Source: Chara braunii
Taxonomy: Eukaryota > Streptophyta > Charophyceae > Charales > Characeae
DNA: 61,514 bases
Direction of reading: 5' to 3'
Assembly: GCA_003427395.1 (NCBI GenBank)
Contig: BFEA01000078.1
Location: 3,145,181 to 3,206,694, forward strand
A program made the position numbers and the translations under genes. Numbering within the stretch: position 1 is the stretch's first letter; every line of letters begins with the position of its first letter. Under the pieces are notes generated by a model. That model made no database searches. It had not been told where the DNA came from and saw only the letters and a program-made list of their open reading frames with translations. Of the stretch, positions 10,655 through 21,252 are shown piece after piece.

Positions 10655-11308
10655 TATGTTACGCTTATTCAGCATAAACACGAAATGGCCGTAATCACTC
10701 CACTCATGCACAACAGAACCAGCAAGAATTAGGAGAGGAAGAAAGAGAGAGAGGAGGAGGGAGAAGATGAGATAGGGAGAAGGGAGTAGACCACACCATC
10801 AAGAAGAAGAGAGAAGATGATGACAGGTGTCCTGAACGTGACTTGAAATCGATTGATAAGCGATAAGGCACAAAGCCGGAACAAACAGCTCCGATTGGCG
10901 TGACGACCTGACCGGTTTCGCCTGGCCGCCAACCAGGACTCTTCAGGGGTCTAAGTCACTTGACGGACACCTATCTAGAAGACCTACTTATATCCATAGA
11001 CTCGTATAGAAAACGTCAAAAGCACCACAAACTGGCAGACAGAAAAAAAAGTCACGTCACCAAACCCAACTCAGGCCTACAATTCAACTCCTTTAAGACA
11101 CGAGGTCTACACTAACCACAAGAAGACATCCAGATCCCATGTACCTCGCATAGATCAGCCGGACCCAACAAACTACCGAACGACGCCGCAGCCAAATGTA
11201 CCAGGTTCAATTCATCACAAGAAAAAAATCCAAGTCTCAGAGTATACTCAATTCTAGCAGTAACAGAGTAGCCCGTATTCATCAATGGCCGTATTCAGCA
11301 GCCAAAGG
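10655..11308 (-). repeat. 5' pseudo-LTR of the Penelope-like element
   Basis: A 654-bp repeat matching 5137-5776 with scattered substitutions. It begins TATGTTACGCTTATTCAGCA and is followed directly by the right target duplication. On the element's strand it precedes ORF1 and would hold the promoter. Confidence 0.85.
10900..10959 (-). ncRNA. Hammerhead-ribozyme-like motif (type I) in the 5' pseudo-LTR
   Basis: Reading the minus strand 5' to 3': stem I strand GTGAC-TTA-GACCC; core CTGAAGA (10946-10940) fitting CUGANGA; stem II, where GTCCTGG pairs with CCAGGC around a TTGGCGG loop (one bulged T); core GAAA (10919-10916); stem III CC/GG with no loop, the palindrome ACCGGT; cleavage triplet GTC ending at 10910; stem I return strand AGGTC-GTCAC. 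All invariant core bases are present. The base pair next to the cut is C/A, but the other repeat has G there, so the ancestral pair was probably C/G. A stem III of this kind can only close as a dimer, as described for minimal Penelope-like hammerheads. Confidence 0.7.
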
Positions 11309-11318
11309 TACTAGAGTG
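11309..11318. repeat. Right target-site duplication of the Penelope-like element
   Basis: TACTAGAGTG, paired with TACCAGAGTG at 5127-5136. The sequence continues as GCCCAGGGTCAC, the same as the unoccupied locus after 26030. Confidence 0.75.
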
Positions 11319-11561
11319 GCCCAGGGTCACTTTCCCGGCCGGGCCAAAACCATAAAAATAAATAATAAAAAAATATATTTTTAAATTTTATTTTCTATTT
11401 TGAATTTGGTAACAAATTTCGATGTGACCCTGAGGCAAAAGTTATTCAGTTTATTTTTCTGCATAACATAAACTGTTTATGGATTTTTTGGATTTCTTCT
11501 TTTGTTTTTTTTGCTGGGACCTTTCCTGGTCCTTGCACGGGCTGGCCACCTGGGACCCATG
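11319..11561. repeat. GGCC-rich ends around an AT-rich core, copy A
   Basis: Left end GGCCCAGGGTCAC...GGCCGGGCC, an AT-rich core with TTTTGAATTTGGT and GAGGCAAAAGTTATTCAG, and a right end GGTCCTTGCACGGGCTGGCC in roughly inverted arrangement. The same unit is at 26027-26276. The AT core resembles the one at 44894-45000, where the flanking motif is different. Confidence 0.55.
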
Positions 11562-13542
11562 TGACGCGCCAACTTCCGGAACTGCGCTATCTCCCCCCCC
11601 CCCCCCCCCCTTCTCTGTATTTTTGTCGAATTTTGGGTGACCATCTGACGAGGCCTCTTTTTGTATTTTCATGAATGTAGTATGTGGGACCCCCGGATCA
11701 ATTTTTATTTTTTTTTGCAAATTGGGAATTACATGGGCATTACGCGTGCCTTAGCAAACGCGCTTGGAATTTGGCTCGACGGTTAGGAATTTCGGAATAG
11801 GCAGAATCCGACGTGTCCTTTCTTGCGCATGAATGTTCTCAACTTCGTTTTGGAAAGGTCTGGGAATTTTCACAGAAATCTGAGTAGGCATAAGACTTTC
11901 CCACACGCTCGCTTTGCCGCGCGGATATGGTACTTTCCAATTTGAATTAGCGATAATTGTTTCGGTGCCCTTTTTGCCTTCGCGACTACGCCATGCATGC
12001 GAGCCTCCCCTCTCCCCGGTTCTCCCCATGTTTTCGACACTCCCTTCGCCGCGCTCATGCTCCCTCTCTGTCTGTAACCGTTTTCCATCCCCTCATCGCG
12101 TTGGGCACCTTTTCTCTCGTTTTTGATCCGTTGAATCTTGGTTCCGTTTCCTACTATTCTTTGCGCTCTAAGCTGCTCTTCTTCTTCCCGCTCAGGTCCC
12201 CGTGCCGAAACACCCTGTCGACCCCCGATCACTCCCTCTAGCCTAGGAGACGCCGTGTAAGAGGGAAATTCCTGATACACGACAATTTTGATTGGTTGCA
12301 GCTGGGATCCAAAGGATCGACATGGATTTCGACGAGCAATCCCTGAACCCTCTCCTACTCCTCCCTGTCTTAGTCCTAACCCTTCCTAACATCTATCATT
12401 TTTTCCGCTGCTATAAATTCCGCAAGCGCTCCCGAAAATCCCGCTCTCTCGACTTATCAGTCCGCTTTCGGGAAGCTGTGGCCAGATCATATGAAGGAAG
12501 GTGCGAGTTGAAAAGTCCCGACGAGCGGGCTGTAGTCTGGCGCTCGGCATGCTGGAGCGCCCGACGGACTGTGGGATCCGCGCAGGGCCGTGCAGAGACT
12601 AAGTCGGTGAGGTGACGATCGCTATGGTGGATTGGCACGTGACGGCCGGGATCGTAAGTGCAAGTCAAACGTTTGAGTCGGAAGTGAGAGAGTGCATGGC
12701 CCGAGGCCATGGTGAAATTTTATGGCAGAAGTGCTTTCTTTCCTTTCTGCTCCAAAATTTGTATCTTCGAATTTTGATCGCTCGACTTTTAAGCTGGGAT
12801 ATTTCTAGGCAAGATCGCCTGGCATTCTATGATTGCTTTCTACTCGTTTCTCCCTGCGGGTTTGCATCCACACTCTCCCTCCTCCAGTCACGACATGTCA
12901 TAATGGATGAATTATGGTAACTTTGCTTCTCTCACTTCGGTATGTGCATGTGGTGAGCCGTGATTATAGATTTTGTTGTAGCATGATTGAAGGGATGATT
13001 GGATGAGCGACTGAATGATCGGGTTGCCAGGAGTGTCTGACGAATGATGTATGATTAAGATTTGTGATTACCTTTGCGGCCATGTGGACTGACAGCCCCA
13101 ACCTCACCGGGTGCCAACTTCCCCTGCCCCCGCCGCGCCCCTTCCTGTACAACGAGGAAAAGATACATGTATGAGAGTGGGACGTACGAGAAGTTGTTGC
13201 CAAGATCAGAGGGCGTTACTACTTTCCTCCTTAAACTCGGTTCTCTGGATTCGTTGGTGCGGGTTTTGTTATCATCGATACACACTTTTTGCCATATTCA
13301 TTGTTATTGTCCTTTAACGAACCGATCGCCTTCCCGTGGAGGGCAGTGGAGCCTCATTGGCCTGACACTTTGTGCAGCGATTGTCGTCGCCTCGAGCATT
13401 ATCAGGCCAAAGGGTTCAACTTTTGCACACGCGGCACGGACGAACACAAAGAAAAGGCCACTCGGTTGAGGCCCTCCACGTCGGACTCGGAGTTGTGTAA
13501 CGAGCGCCAATGAGACCTCATCCAAAAATGGGATACCATGTG
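11562..13542. repeat. Long LTR-like repeat, copy A (3' truncated)
   Basis: Aligns with 26277-28205 and 37719-39705, roughly 85-90 percent by eye. Contains no convincing gene; ORFs inside change frame between copies. It lacks about the last 300 bases of the other copies, being replaced after GGGATACCATGTG by a GTTC-rich segment. A long C run sits at about 11593-11610. Confidence 0.75.
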
Positions 13543-13554
13543 CTCTGTAACTGT

Positions 13555-13960
13555 TTGAACTCGCCGAACGAGCGTTCTCGTTCGAGCGCGCGCGCTCATA
13601 CGGCGTGGGGCCGTGTTCATTCACGTTCAAATGAGCTGCGCACCATGTGGCGCGAAACAAATGAACGCGACCCCGCGCCCCTCACGCGCATGTTAGGGGC
13701 TGCGGGGTGGGGGTCCTCCTTCACCCGTCCCCGAACTCAAAAAGTTACCCCCCCGAGGAACCCCCCCCCCCCCCCCCGCGTCACCCCCCCCCAACACCAC
13801 CCTCCGCCCATACCCAACCGTACGTCAACGCGACCCGATCCCAACCCCCCAACCCCACCGCCACCCCGCCCCCACTTGCAACCCCCCAACTACGCCACCT
13901 AGGGTTCCTTGCTGGCCGCCAGTTTGAGGGGGTTATTAGGGAGGGTCATGGGGGGGTATA
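13555..13960. repeat. GAACGAG/GTTCA-rich cluster and C-rich low-complexity stretch
   Basis: 13555-13670 carries many short GTTC/GAAC motifs in both orientations (GAACGAGCG, CGTTCTCGTTCGA, CACGTTCAAATG). 13730-13900 is C-rich low-complexity DNA giving Pro-rich spurious ORFs. Confidence 0.5.
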
Positions 13961-14057
13961 GGTGTGGGCAGGGCAATGGGGGATTATTGGAATAGGTTAT
14001 GATCATTACGGGGGGCATACGTGCGGGGGGGGTAGTGGGTGCGCGACGTGAGTGTTT

Positions 14058-14476
14058 GGGTTTTGTGAGGCGTGGGCGGACTTCGGGGGTTTGGGCTTGG
14101 CTCTTTTTGAACCCGCACGAAGCCCAAATCCCTGAAGACCGCCCACGCCCCATAAAACCCCAAAAAATTCCAGGTTTTTGTTTTTTGTTTTTTTTTTTTC
14201 AGTTTCCCCCCCCCCCCCTCCTCCTTCTGCTCTTCCATCTTCAATAGGCATGAGAGCAGCCACCCTTCCTAATATACTTCATTTTTTTGGGGAGGGAGGG
14301 CGCCACGGGAGTTTTTTGGGTTTTGTGGGGCGTCGGCGGACTTGGGGGGTTTGGGCTTGGGTCGATTTGAACCGGCACGAAGCCCAAATCCCCCAAGTCA
14401 GCCCACGCCCCACAAACTCCCTCTGCTCTTTCATCTTCAATAAGCCTCAGAGCGGCCACCCTTCGTAATATCCTTT

Positions 14477-14522
<46 letters not shown>

Positions 14523-14658
14523 GAAGCGGGGAGGGATAAGGGCGCGAAGGAAGGGTTTCGGTTTTGTGGGGTGTGGACGCACTAGGGGGATTTGGGTTTG
14601 GCATGGATTCAAATCGAGCCACGCCCAAACCTCCCAAGTCCGCCCACGCCCCACAACC
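14058..14658. repeat. Three consecutive ~100-bp hairpin units
   Basis: Near-perfect inverted repeats at 14058-14160, 14318-14420 and 14560-14658. Each has arms of about 40 bases (GGGTTTTGTGGGGCGTGGGC-like left arm, GCCCACGCCCCACAAAACCC-like right arm) around a loop of about 20 bases. Between them lie a CATCTTCAATAGGC-type spacer, T and G homopolymers (14475-14521) and a GGGCGC lead-in. Repeat period is about 240-260 bases. Confidence 0.8.
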
Positions 14659-14669
14659 AAGGTTTTTAT

Positions 14670-15383
14670 GGTGCTCATACAATGCGAAGTGGGATTACTG
14701 AGAGATCAGGAATTTGTCGATGCATACATTTATGTAGTTGTCATTCCATTCACATGGTTCATGTGAAAAAATGCAAGTTCACACACTGCTCTTATGTACG
14801 CGCACACAACACTCATCATATGAAAATAGAAACAATGCAAACGCCAAGATATAATCGAAGCAAAACGCAAAACAATGTTGCATGGATAATAGCAAAATAC
14901 ATCTAACACGTCGTGTCGAATACTCGCCAGAGTATCCAAAAAATACCCACTAAAAAGTACCAACTAAAAATTAGGCTAAAAAATAAAGTGAAAACATATA
15001 ATCTCCCATGTACCGAACGAAACCATGTGTAAGCAGCGCAAAAAGTGCCGACTAAAAGTAGACTATAATACAACATCACGAAACACTACGTCTGCCATGG
15101 AGACCAAAAAAGTAAAGCACAATGAGAAAGGCAAGAAAACGCAAGTCCGCGGACCGTCAACAATCGTCGTCTGCACATGAATCCGGCCTGGACCGATGAG
15201 TACCTCGTCCTCGTGAGTGACCACTGCCAAGTGGTTGACCTCTCTGCCGCTGCCCGCCGCGTCCGCGGTTGAAAGGCTCGGGAGGGTCGTCGTCCATACC
15301 CACCCCTAATTACTGTACTCTCCTTCAATGACTGGGCGTACATCCTTTGGGCTACTTCAAATGATGGATGATCGTTTTTAGAG
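14670..15383. other. No recognised gene
   Basis: A/T-rich sequence with only short ORFs without known features. No array or TIR was recognised. Confidence 0.4.
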
Positions 15384-16709
15384 GTGTCTATGGGGTATGT
15401 AATGAACGTTAAGGGGATGGTAGAGGAGGATCTCTTGATTGAGGCGTCCATAAGGAATAATTTGGCTCTGAAGGAGATGAAGTTTGTGGATTTGTGGAAT
15501 GCAGAGTCACAATTCCATGTCGATCTAATTCAGACGAATTCATATGGGACCGGGTTGTCGGAACCGGACTCATACGATGATGAATCGATGATGGCCTGCC
15601 TCTCACTCAGGAGGAGAGGAATTTTCACGCTATGTATATTGCTGAATCTAGCGCCCAGTTAGTGGTAGGAATAGCTAAGGAGAAGGGTAAGGATATCAAC
15701 AAGTTTTTTCGTAATGCGTTCCTACTCACTGCCCTTGCTAGGTGGATCGAGTCGGAAGCTAAAGCGAAGAATGATAGGATCTGGGATTTTGAGACGTTCA
15801 ACCATGAGGCCCCGATTAGCGCTAATGAGTATAGGTTTCACGCCTCCCTCACAGAAGCGGAGATGAATCTTTGTTGTGATAAAGCTCTGTCTGAGAATAC
15901 TGAGCTCACCAAGGGTTCATACCCCCGTACTTCGGACGCAATGAAGCTTCCCACAGTTGGTCATTCTGACCCAATGTGGTGCTCTATTTCCTCTTCGCAG
16001 CTGGCGATAAGGGGATTCTCCCTCCGAAAGCTCAGACGACTCTTGCTGAGATAAAGAGGATTTGGAATATCAGACCTCCAAATCTCAAATGTCGTTGTGT
16101 GGAGAGAGGGAAACCTGATTGCAAGACAAACATCACCTGCTTTGACCAGGTGCTATGGTATTTCCGACCAATCTGGAGTACCAATTTCCGGCGGCACCCA
16201 CTCTCAGAGCGAGAATGAGGGCGATGAGGAGTTTCCTGAACAAGACATGGCGTGCTTCTGTCTTAGCGTGTGTTGTCTTCAACCATATGAGAACGATCAT
16301 GGTCATGATGGCCGACAATATACTGGACAATCCTGCAGTGAGGCCAGAGATGATTTTTGATGACGAAGCACTGATGGTGAGGAACTTCCCAAGGAAGATG
16401 GCGACCCTCATGCTCCTAGACAAGTACCTGAGGAGCCCCTCCAAACGCAGGAGGACTAAGATCCAGTCCACTCGGCCAGCTAAGAGACGAGATAACACGA
16501 TTCTCTCTTATTATGTGAGGCCTTCCCCTGATGTTGAAAAAGGCCAGGGGACTTCTCCTGTACTTGAACTGTTACGGACTAGTATTGCGAGCACTCCTCC
16601 AGAAGCTTCCATCATCACGCAATCGGAATCTGTGAGCTCCACTACACTGAAGCAGACACAACGTTTTCGGAGGCCTAACGCCTCTGTGAGAACTTTTTTC
16701 AGGAGTTGA
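15384..16709 (+). pseudogene. Unrecognised protein-coding relic in three frame segments
   Basis: Open segments 15384-15662, 15632-16054 and 15976-16218/16155-16709 follow one another on the plus strand and read like one protein broken by small indels. Segment 2 has KDINKFFRNAFLLTALARW and FETFNHEAPISANEYRFHAS; the text then continues in another frame as FAAGDKGILPPKAQTTLAEI. Segment 4 ends with a basic stretch SPSKRRRTKIQSTRPAKRR, possibly a nuclear-localisation signal, then a Ser/Thr-rich tail. I do not recognise the family. Position upstream of a chromovirus integrase relic suggests element-associated sequence, but no link is proven. Confidence 0.35.
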
Positions 16710-16844
16710 TGACGTGCTTCAGAGCTTATGATGTATTCACATGTATACATGTATAAAGGCATATGTACAAACCTTTGCTAATTCATGACTTATTTGCTAT
16801 TTAATAACTTGTGATCTATAAGATCCCGTGGAGGCGAATGGGCT

Positions 16845-17105
16845 ATGGTGAAGGATGAGGCAGACAAGAATAAGTGGATGGGTGCGTCGTCATCACAAAC
16901 GAATTTGTTTGTCCACATTGAGTACGAAAATAGGGTCATGAAAACTGTCAGGTTCCGGGCTATAGTGGAGAAAGTTTTAAAGGAGTTCTTCCCTCCTGAA
17001 ACAATTATCCTCCTCGCGACCATTGTGTTAGGTTGGACTTACCTTGATTCGTTAGGAGCCATTGTATACAGGCCTACTCGCGTATTGAGGGATTTTGAGC
17101 TTTAG
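16845..17105 (+). other. Short ORF of unknown function
   Basis: 86 codons from ATG to TAG. Contains VEKVLKEFFPPETIILLATIVLGW, giving one hydrophobic stretch of about 15 residues. No family recognised. Could be part of the same relic as 15384-16709. Confidence 0.25.
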
Positions 17106-17591
17106 GAGTGGTTTGCTTTCTGCTCGGAAAAGTTGTTGCGTCCATGTGCTTCATGGAGGTTCAATCGGTTTCATTTACTTCTAACGCTTGTCACGACTCA
17201 ACCTTTTTCCACTCCTTCATAGCATGTCCTTACCCTTGACCCCTCGATTTCTCATAATCAGTCCTTAAAAACCCTGTTCTCACAAGGGTTGAATCATATT
17301 CCCCTTCAACCCACGTCGATCATGCATGTTACCCGGTCCTTTGCTGCTGCTTGGGATGGGATTGTCGACCTTGTGATGTCCAAAACCTTCATGCCCCCCT
17401 ACCATCAGACTGGCTACCGTTTTTGTCAGAAAACAAGTCAAGACCCAGCTGTCAAGCCTGGTTTGAGGGGGCTTTCTGACTCTCCATCTCCGCCGAATGT
17501 CCACGTGGTGAGATGCGAGATAGAGTTTCTCGCAAATAGCCATTGTCTCGTATCAATCTGGTGAGGAAGTTGACGTTGGAAAAATTGTCCA

Positions 17592-18515
17592 GTGGGGATT
17601 TTCAACCTATATAGATTCTTAAAATTCATTGTTTCTGACAGGGATGTTCGGTTCACGAGTATACAATTTGCAGAAGTTGATGGAAGTCTATGGTACGAGG
17701 TTGACTATGTTGTTAGGAAGATACATGAAACAAATGGTCAAATTGAACAAATGAATCGTTTGTGCCAACAATTCCTTTGCGTGTACGTATGAACTGATGA
17801 GATAGATTGGGATGAGAACTTACATAAAATCACAAGTGCATATAATAATAGCATACAGACTGTTATAGGACGACCACCCAATGCACTGTATAAAGGTTGA
17901 AAGCCTCGACGTCCCATTGATGCTCTAACTCGGGACCAAATTCAGAGGTTACCCCCAGACACTCGTGAATTTGCAGTTTTATATGAAGAAGATATTAAAA
18001 AGGAACAGAAAAATATACAAAAAACCCAACTGCAAATGATTAAGGAGGCCAACAAACATCGTTGGATATCGCAGTTTCATGAAGGTGATCTGGTGTGGGT
18101 AAAATCTAAATAATTTTCCTTGAAAGAAAGCATATCTCTTTAACTGCTACCTGTCTATTATGGGCCCTGGGAAGTTCTCGAGGTGATTGGGGATGCGGAT
18201 GAACCTTCTTACCAGATTGATGTAACCCCTCACCTCTTGACCTATCATGGCTTTCATGCGTCTAAACTCTTGTCAAATGTAGAGGGGACTAGGTTTCCTA
18301 ATAGACCATCTCTGTTTTCCTTCTCCATGAATGGAGGCTACGAAGTTGAGAAGATTTTGAAAAATGGCTATTTTTCTACAGGCGGTAGACGACAACCACA
18401 GAAGCAGTATAAGGTAGAGTTCAAGTCTCAGCCCCCTACTGAAGGTAGATGGTTCAGTAAAAAGGAACGCTTACCTACTGCTCCTGACATTGTTGTTGCG
18501 TATGAACTTAAATGA
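17592..18515 (+). pseudogene. Chromovirus (Ty3/gypsy) integrase C-terminal part with chromodomain
   Basis: One frame with stops near 17790, 17898, 18110 and 18140. It shows IVSDRDVRFTS (second catalytic Asp region), HETNGQIEQMNR (the Glu of the DDE triad), AYNNSIQTVIGRPPNALY and PRRPIDAL, all standard landmarks of the integrase core end. Then come HEGDLVWVKSK and YYGPWEVLEVIGDADEPSYQI, the GPY/F-type module. The C-terminus reads YEVEKILKNG, a short insert, QYKVEFKS, GRWFSKKERLPTAPDIVVAYE, which fits a chromodomain targeting heterochromatin. The N-terminal half, RT and gag are absent nearby, so this is a 5'-truncated relic of a different family from the pol copies at 31-51 kb. Confidence 0.75.
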
Positions 18516-18950
18516 AAGGAAAATTGATGTATTTCTGCACTGGAACTTGAAAATTGGCGGCAGGAATGCAATACCCCATGCAGTATGCCTCGAGGAATGT
18601 CTAAGAGCCTGGCCAGGCCACACTCAGACTTAGGCCAAGCGGAAAAAGGACCCCTACATAGATTCAAGGCCTGAGCGGGTGACATCTGACCAAAATCAAC
18701 TGCCTGATGCCCAATGGTCAAAGTGAAAGTGGACCCAGCCCAGGCCGCCGGTCAGACGCACACACTTGTTTGTATGCAGGTACCAAGACAGCATTAGGAC
18801 CAAGTGGAAGTCTGCAACTATACACAATCCAGACACTCGGTTGTAAGTCAATCTGTATGACTGTGGGTGGGAGACCTGAACACTACATAAGGCTTGTTCT
18901 CCAAGAGATCAATATTCAGTCTTGCTATGCTGCCCTGACGCTCACTTGAC

Positions 18951-19160
18951 GCATGCCACCTGTCTTCATTGCTGATGTGGCGCATGCCACCTGTCTACAT
19001 TGATGATGTGGCGCATGCCACCTGTCTACATTGCTGATGTGGCGCATGCCACCTGTTTACCTTGCTGATCTGGTGAAGGCCATCTGTGTTCATTACTGAT
19101 GTGGTGCATGCCACCTGTCTCTATTGCTGACGTGGCACTGGCCACACTGTCTACATGAGG
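18951..19160. repeat. 31-bp tandem repeat, six to seven units
   Basis: Units start at 18951, 18982, 19013, 19044, 19075, 19106 and (degenerate) 19137, each close to GCATGCCACCTGTCTACATT followed by GCTGATGTGGC. Each junction creates the palindrome GGCGCATGCC. Units are contiguous without unique spacers. Confidence 0.9.
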
Positions 19161-20623
19161 TGATTGGTCGCGACAAGGAGGGAGATGGGGATCTGTGGAT
19201 GATTGGGAAACTGGTACTCACCTGAGGTTGACGTCGTTATTGTGCACTGCTGTTTGTCTTCATTGTCTCCACAAGAGGACAGTGCCGTGTGGCACATCCA
19301 TGTGATCACGACTTGTCAGACTTGTTACTCTGTATCCATATTGATTGATGACGTGGAGGGGAGGGGAAGCCCCCAGAAGGGTGGGTACTGTTTGGGCTAC
19401 TCTTTGGTGGTCATTGATTATCCCTTCCACCCTCTTATCTGTCTATACCCCCTCCACTCTCTTGGTCTATTGGTAACGAGACATTGTATCAGATATTACT
19501 TTCACGATCATTGGAGACATTGGGAAGATTTGAGTTAACTTGTACTTCCACGTCTGACGAGTATCTTCCAGTCTGGGTTCATTACAGCTATACTGGGGTG
19601 GGTTTTATTTATTCTTTATTTTATATATATATTTATCTACTTGTTTATTTGTTTGTTCATTTATTTATTAAATTAAGGGGTGTTTTGATTTATGCATGCA
19701 CGGTTTACTTCGTTGATGTAGGGCTTACTATCCCACCAACATCCCCGCCCCCCCGCCCACCCCCCTCTACACCCCCTCTACCCCCCTAACGTCGGATCTT
19801 ATCTTGGTTTATGCGCGCATGCACAGGGCTCGTGCTAACCTTGTCATGCCCAGGGCCCGTGCTAACCTTGACTGTATCGTTTCAATTTTGCGGGAAGTTT
19901 AAAAGGGCCCAACTTATTCTACTGATGGAAAGATTATCAACCAAGCGATGGTGCTTCTCCTCATATTAATACAAGGGGCATGTGGGATAGAGATAGAAAG
20001 AACCAACACGCAGTGAAGGGCAAATAGGACCGCAGTTCAGGACACTGAGGGGAAACAGCGTGCAACGCCCATCACACCGACTGAACTAGAATGCGCACTG
20101 CAATACCCAAAACCTCAAACACACACAGAAAAAAAAAAAGGCTAAAGCCAAGAAAGCCGCAGAGGTGAAACACATGAATATGTATACATCAAGAGAAGTG
20201 AAGAGTATACATATTCTGTTACGCTAACGAAACGCGAAATGCAGTATTGTCATGGCAGCAGTTTCCAGTACAAGCAAAGATAGCAAAACTAGCAGGTTTT
20301 TCTTTTGGAGGGCCCTTTTGTAAAAGTGACATCCGAGCTTGATGGAAACTGCTGCTGCCGTGAAAGTTGCTTCCTAGGCAGTCATATTGTGTTACATGAC
20401 CAACCACAACCCATGGCATAGTGTAGATGAAAGGACTGTCGCCATATGACGTATTCTTAGTGAGAGCAGTGTCATGCCATTCGTTAATCTTTGGGAAAAG
20501 TTATAGAACCTCCCTGCCACAAAAGCTCTCTGTTCATCAGATGTGTCAAATAAGGCCCTCAATGTTTTGTCTTTCTTATCTTCGAGGCCACCACTCAGGC
20601 AGAGATTCAAAAAAGTGGTGATG

Positions 20624-20624
<1 letters not shown>
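19161..20624. other. No recognised gene
   Basis: Mixed sequence with an A/T-rich stretch (about 19600-19680), a pyrimidine-rich C-run segment (19733-19787), a short duplication of CAGGGC(T/C)CGTGCTAACCTTG (about 19826 and 19850), and two TTACGCTAACG-like motifs. Nothing codes for a recognisable product. Confidence 0.4.

Positions 20625-20663
<39 letters not shown>
20625..20663. repeat. (CA)n microsatellite bordering the assembly gap
   Basis: CA repeat running directly into the N run, a common cause of assembly breaks. Confidence 0.97.
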
Positions 20664-21252
20664 NNNNNNNNNNNNNNNNNNNNNNNNNNNNNNNNNNNNN
20701 NNNNNNNNNNNNNNNNNNNNNNNNNNNNNNNNNNNNNNNNNNNNNNNNNNNNNNNNNNNNNNNNNNNNNNNNNNNNNNNNNNNNNNNNNNNNNNNNNNNN
20801 NNNNNNNNNNNNNNNNNNNNNNNNNNNNNNNNNNNNNNNNNNNNNNNNNNNNNNNNNNNNNNNNNNNNNNNNNNNNNNNNNNNNNNNNNNNNNNNNNNNN
20901 NNNNNNNNNNNNNNNNNNNNNNNNNNNNNNNNNNNNNNNNNNNNNNNNNNNNNNNNNNNNNNNNNNNNNNNNNNNNNNNNNNNNNNNNNNNNNNNNNNNN
21001 NNNNNNNNNNNNNNNNNNNNNNNNNNNNNNNNNNNNNNNNNNNNNNNNNNNNNNNNNNNNNNNNNNNNNNNNNNNNNNNNNNNNNNNNNNNNNNNNNNNN
21101 NNNNNNNNNNNNNNNNNNNNNNNNNNNNNNNNNNNNNNNNNNNNNNNNNNNNNNNNNNNNNNNNNNNNNNNNNNNNNNNNNNNNNNNNNNNNNNNNNNNN
21201 NNNNNNNNNNNNNNNNNNNNNNNNNNNNNNNNNNNNNNNNNNNNNNNNNNNN
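20664..21252. other. Assembly gap of 589 N
   Basis: Unknown sequence. Open frames reported across it are meaningless. Confidence 1.

Larger units (their letters stand above)
5137..11308 (-). mobile_element. Penelope-like retroelement with N-terminal GIY-YIG endonuclease (Chlamys-like)
   Basis: The unit is bounded by a 10-bp target duplication and by direct repeats of about 640-654 bp, the pseudo-LTRs usual for Penelope-like elements. On the minus strand the order is: 5' repeat (10655-11308), ORF1 with a CCHC knuckle and coiled coil (10634-9138), ORF2 with a GIY-YIG nuclease then RT (9104-6321), a minisatellite (about 5806-6170) and the 3' repeat (5137-5776). RT motifs visible are PKHKDVGRWRPI, DIKEMFSNLP, GILMGKSSSLALACL and VDD. 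GIY-YIG upstream of RT is the permuted order of the Chlamys/Naiad group; canonical animal elements have it downstream. All ORFs carry stops and frameshifts, so the copy is dead. It inserted into an LTR-associated repeat. Confidence 0.78.

Noticed and set aside
11870-12280. ORFs inside the LTR-like repeat
   Set aside because: Frames are not kept between the three copies of the repeat, so they are unlikely to code.
18951-19160. CRISPR-like array
   Set aside because: The 31-bp units are contiguous with no unique spacers, and the DNA is eukaryotic. It is a plain tandem repeat.
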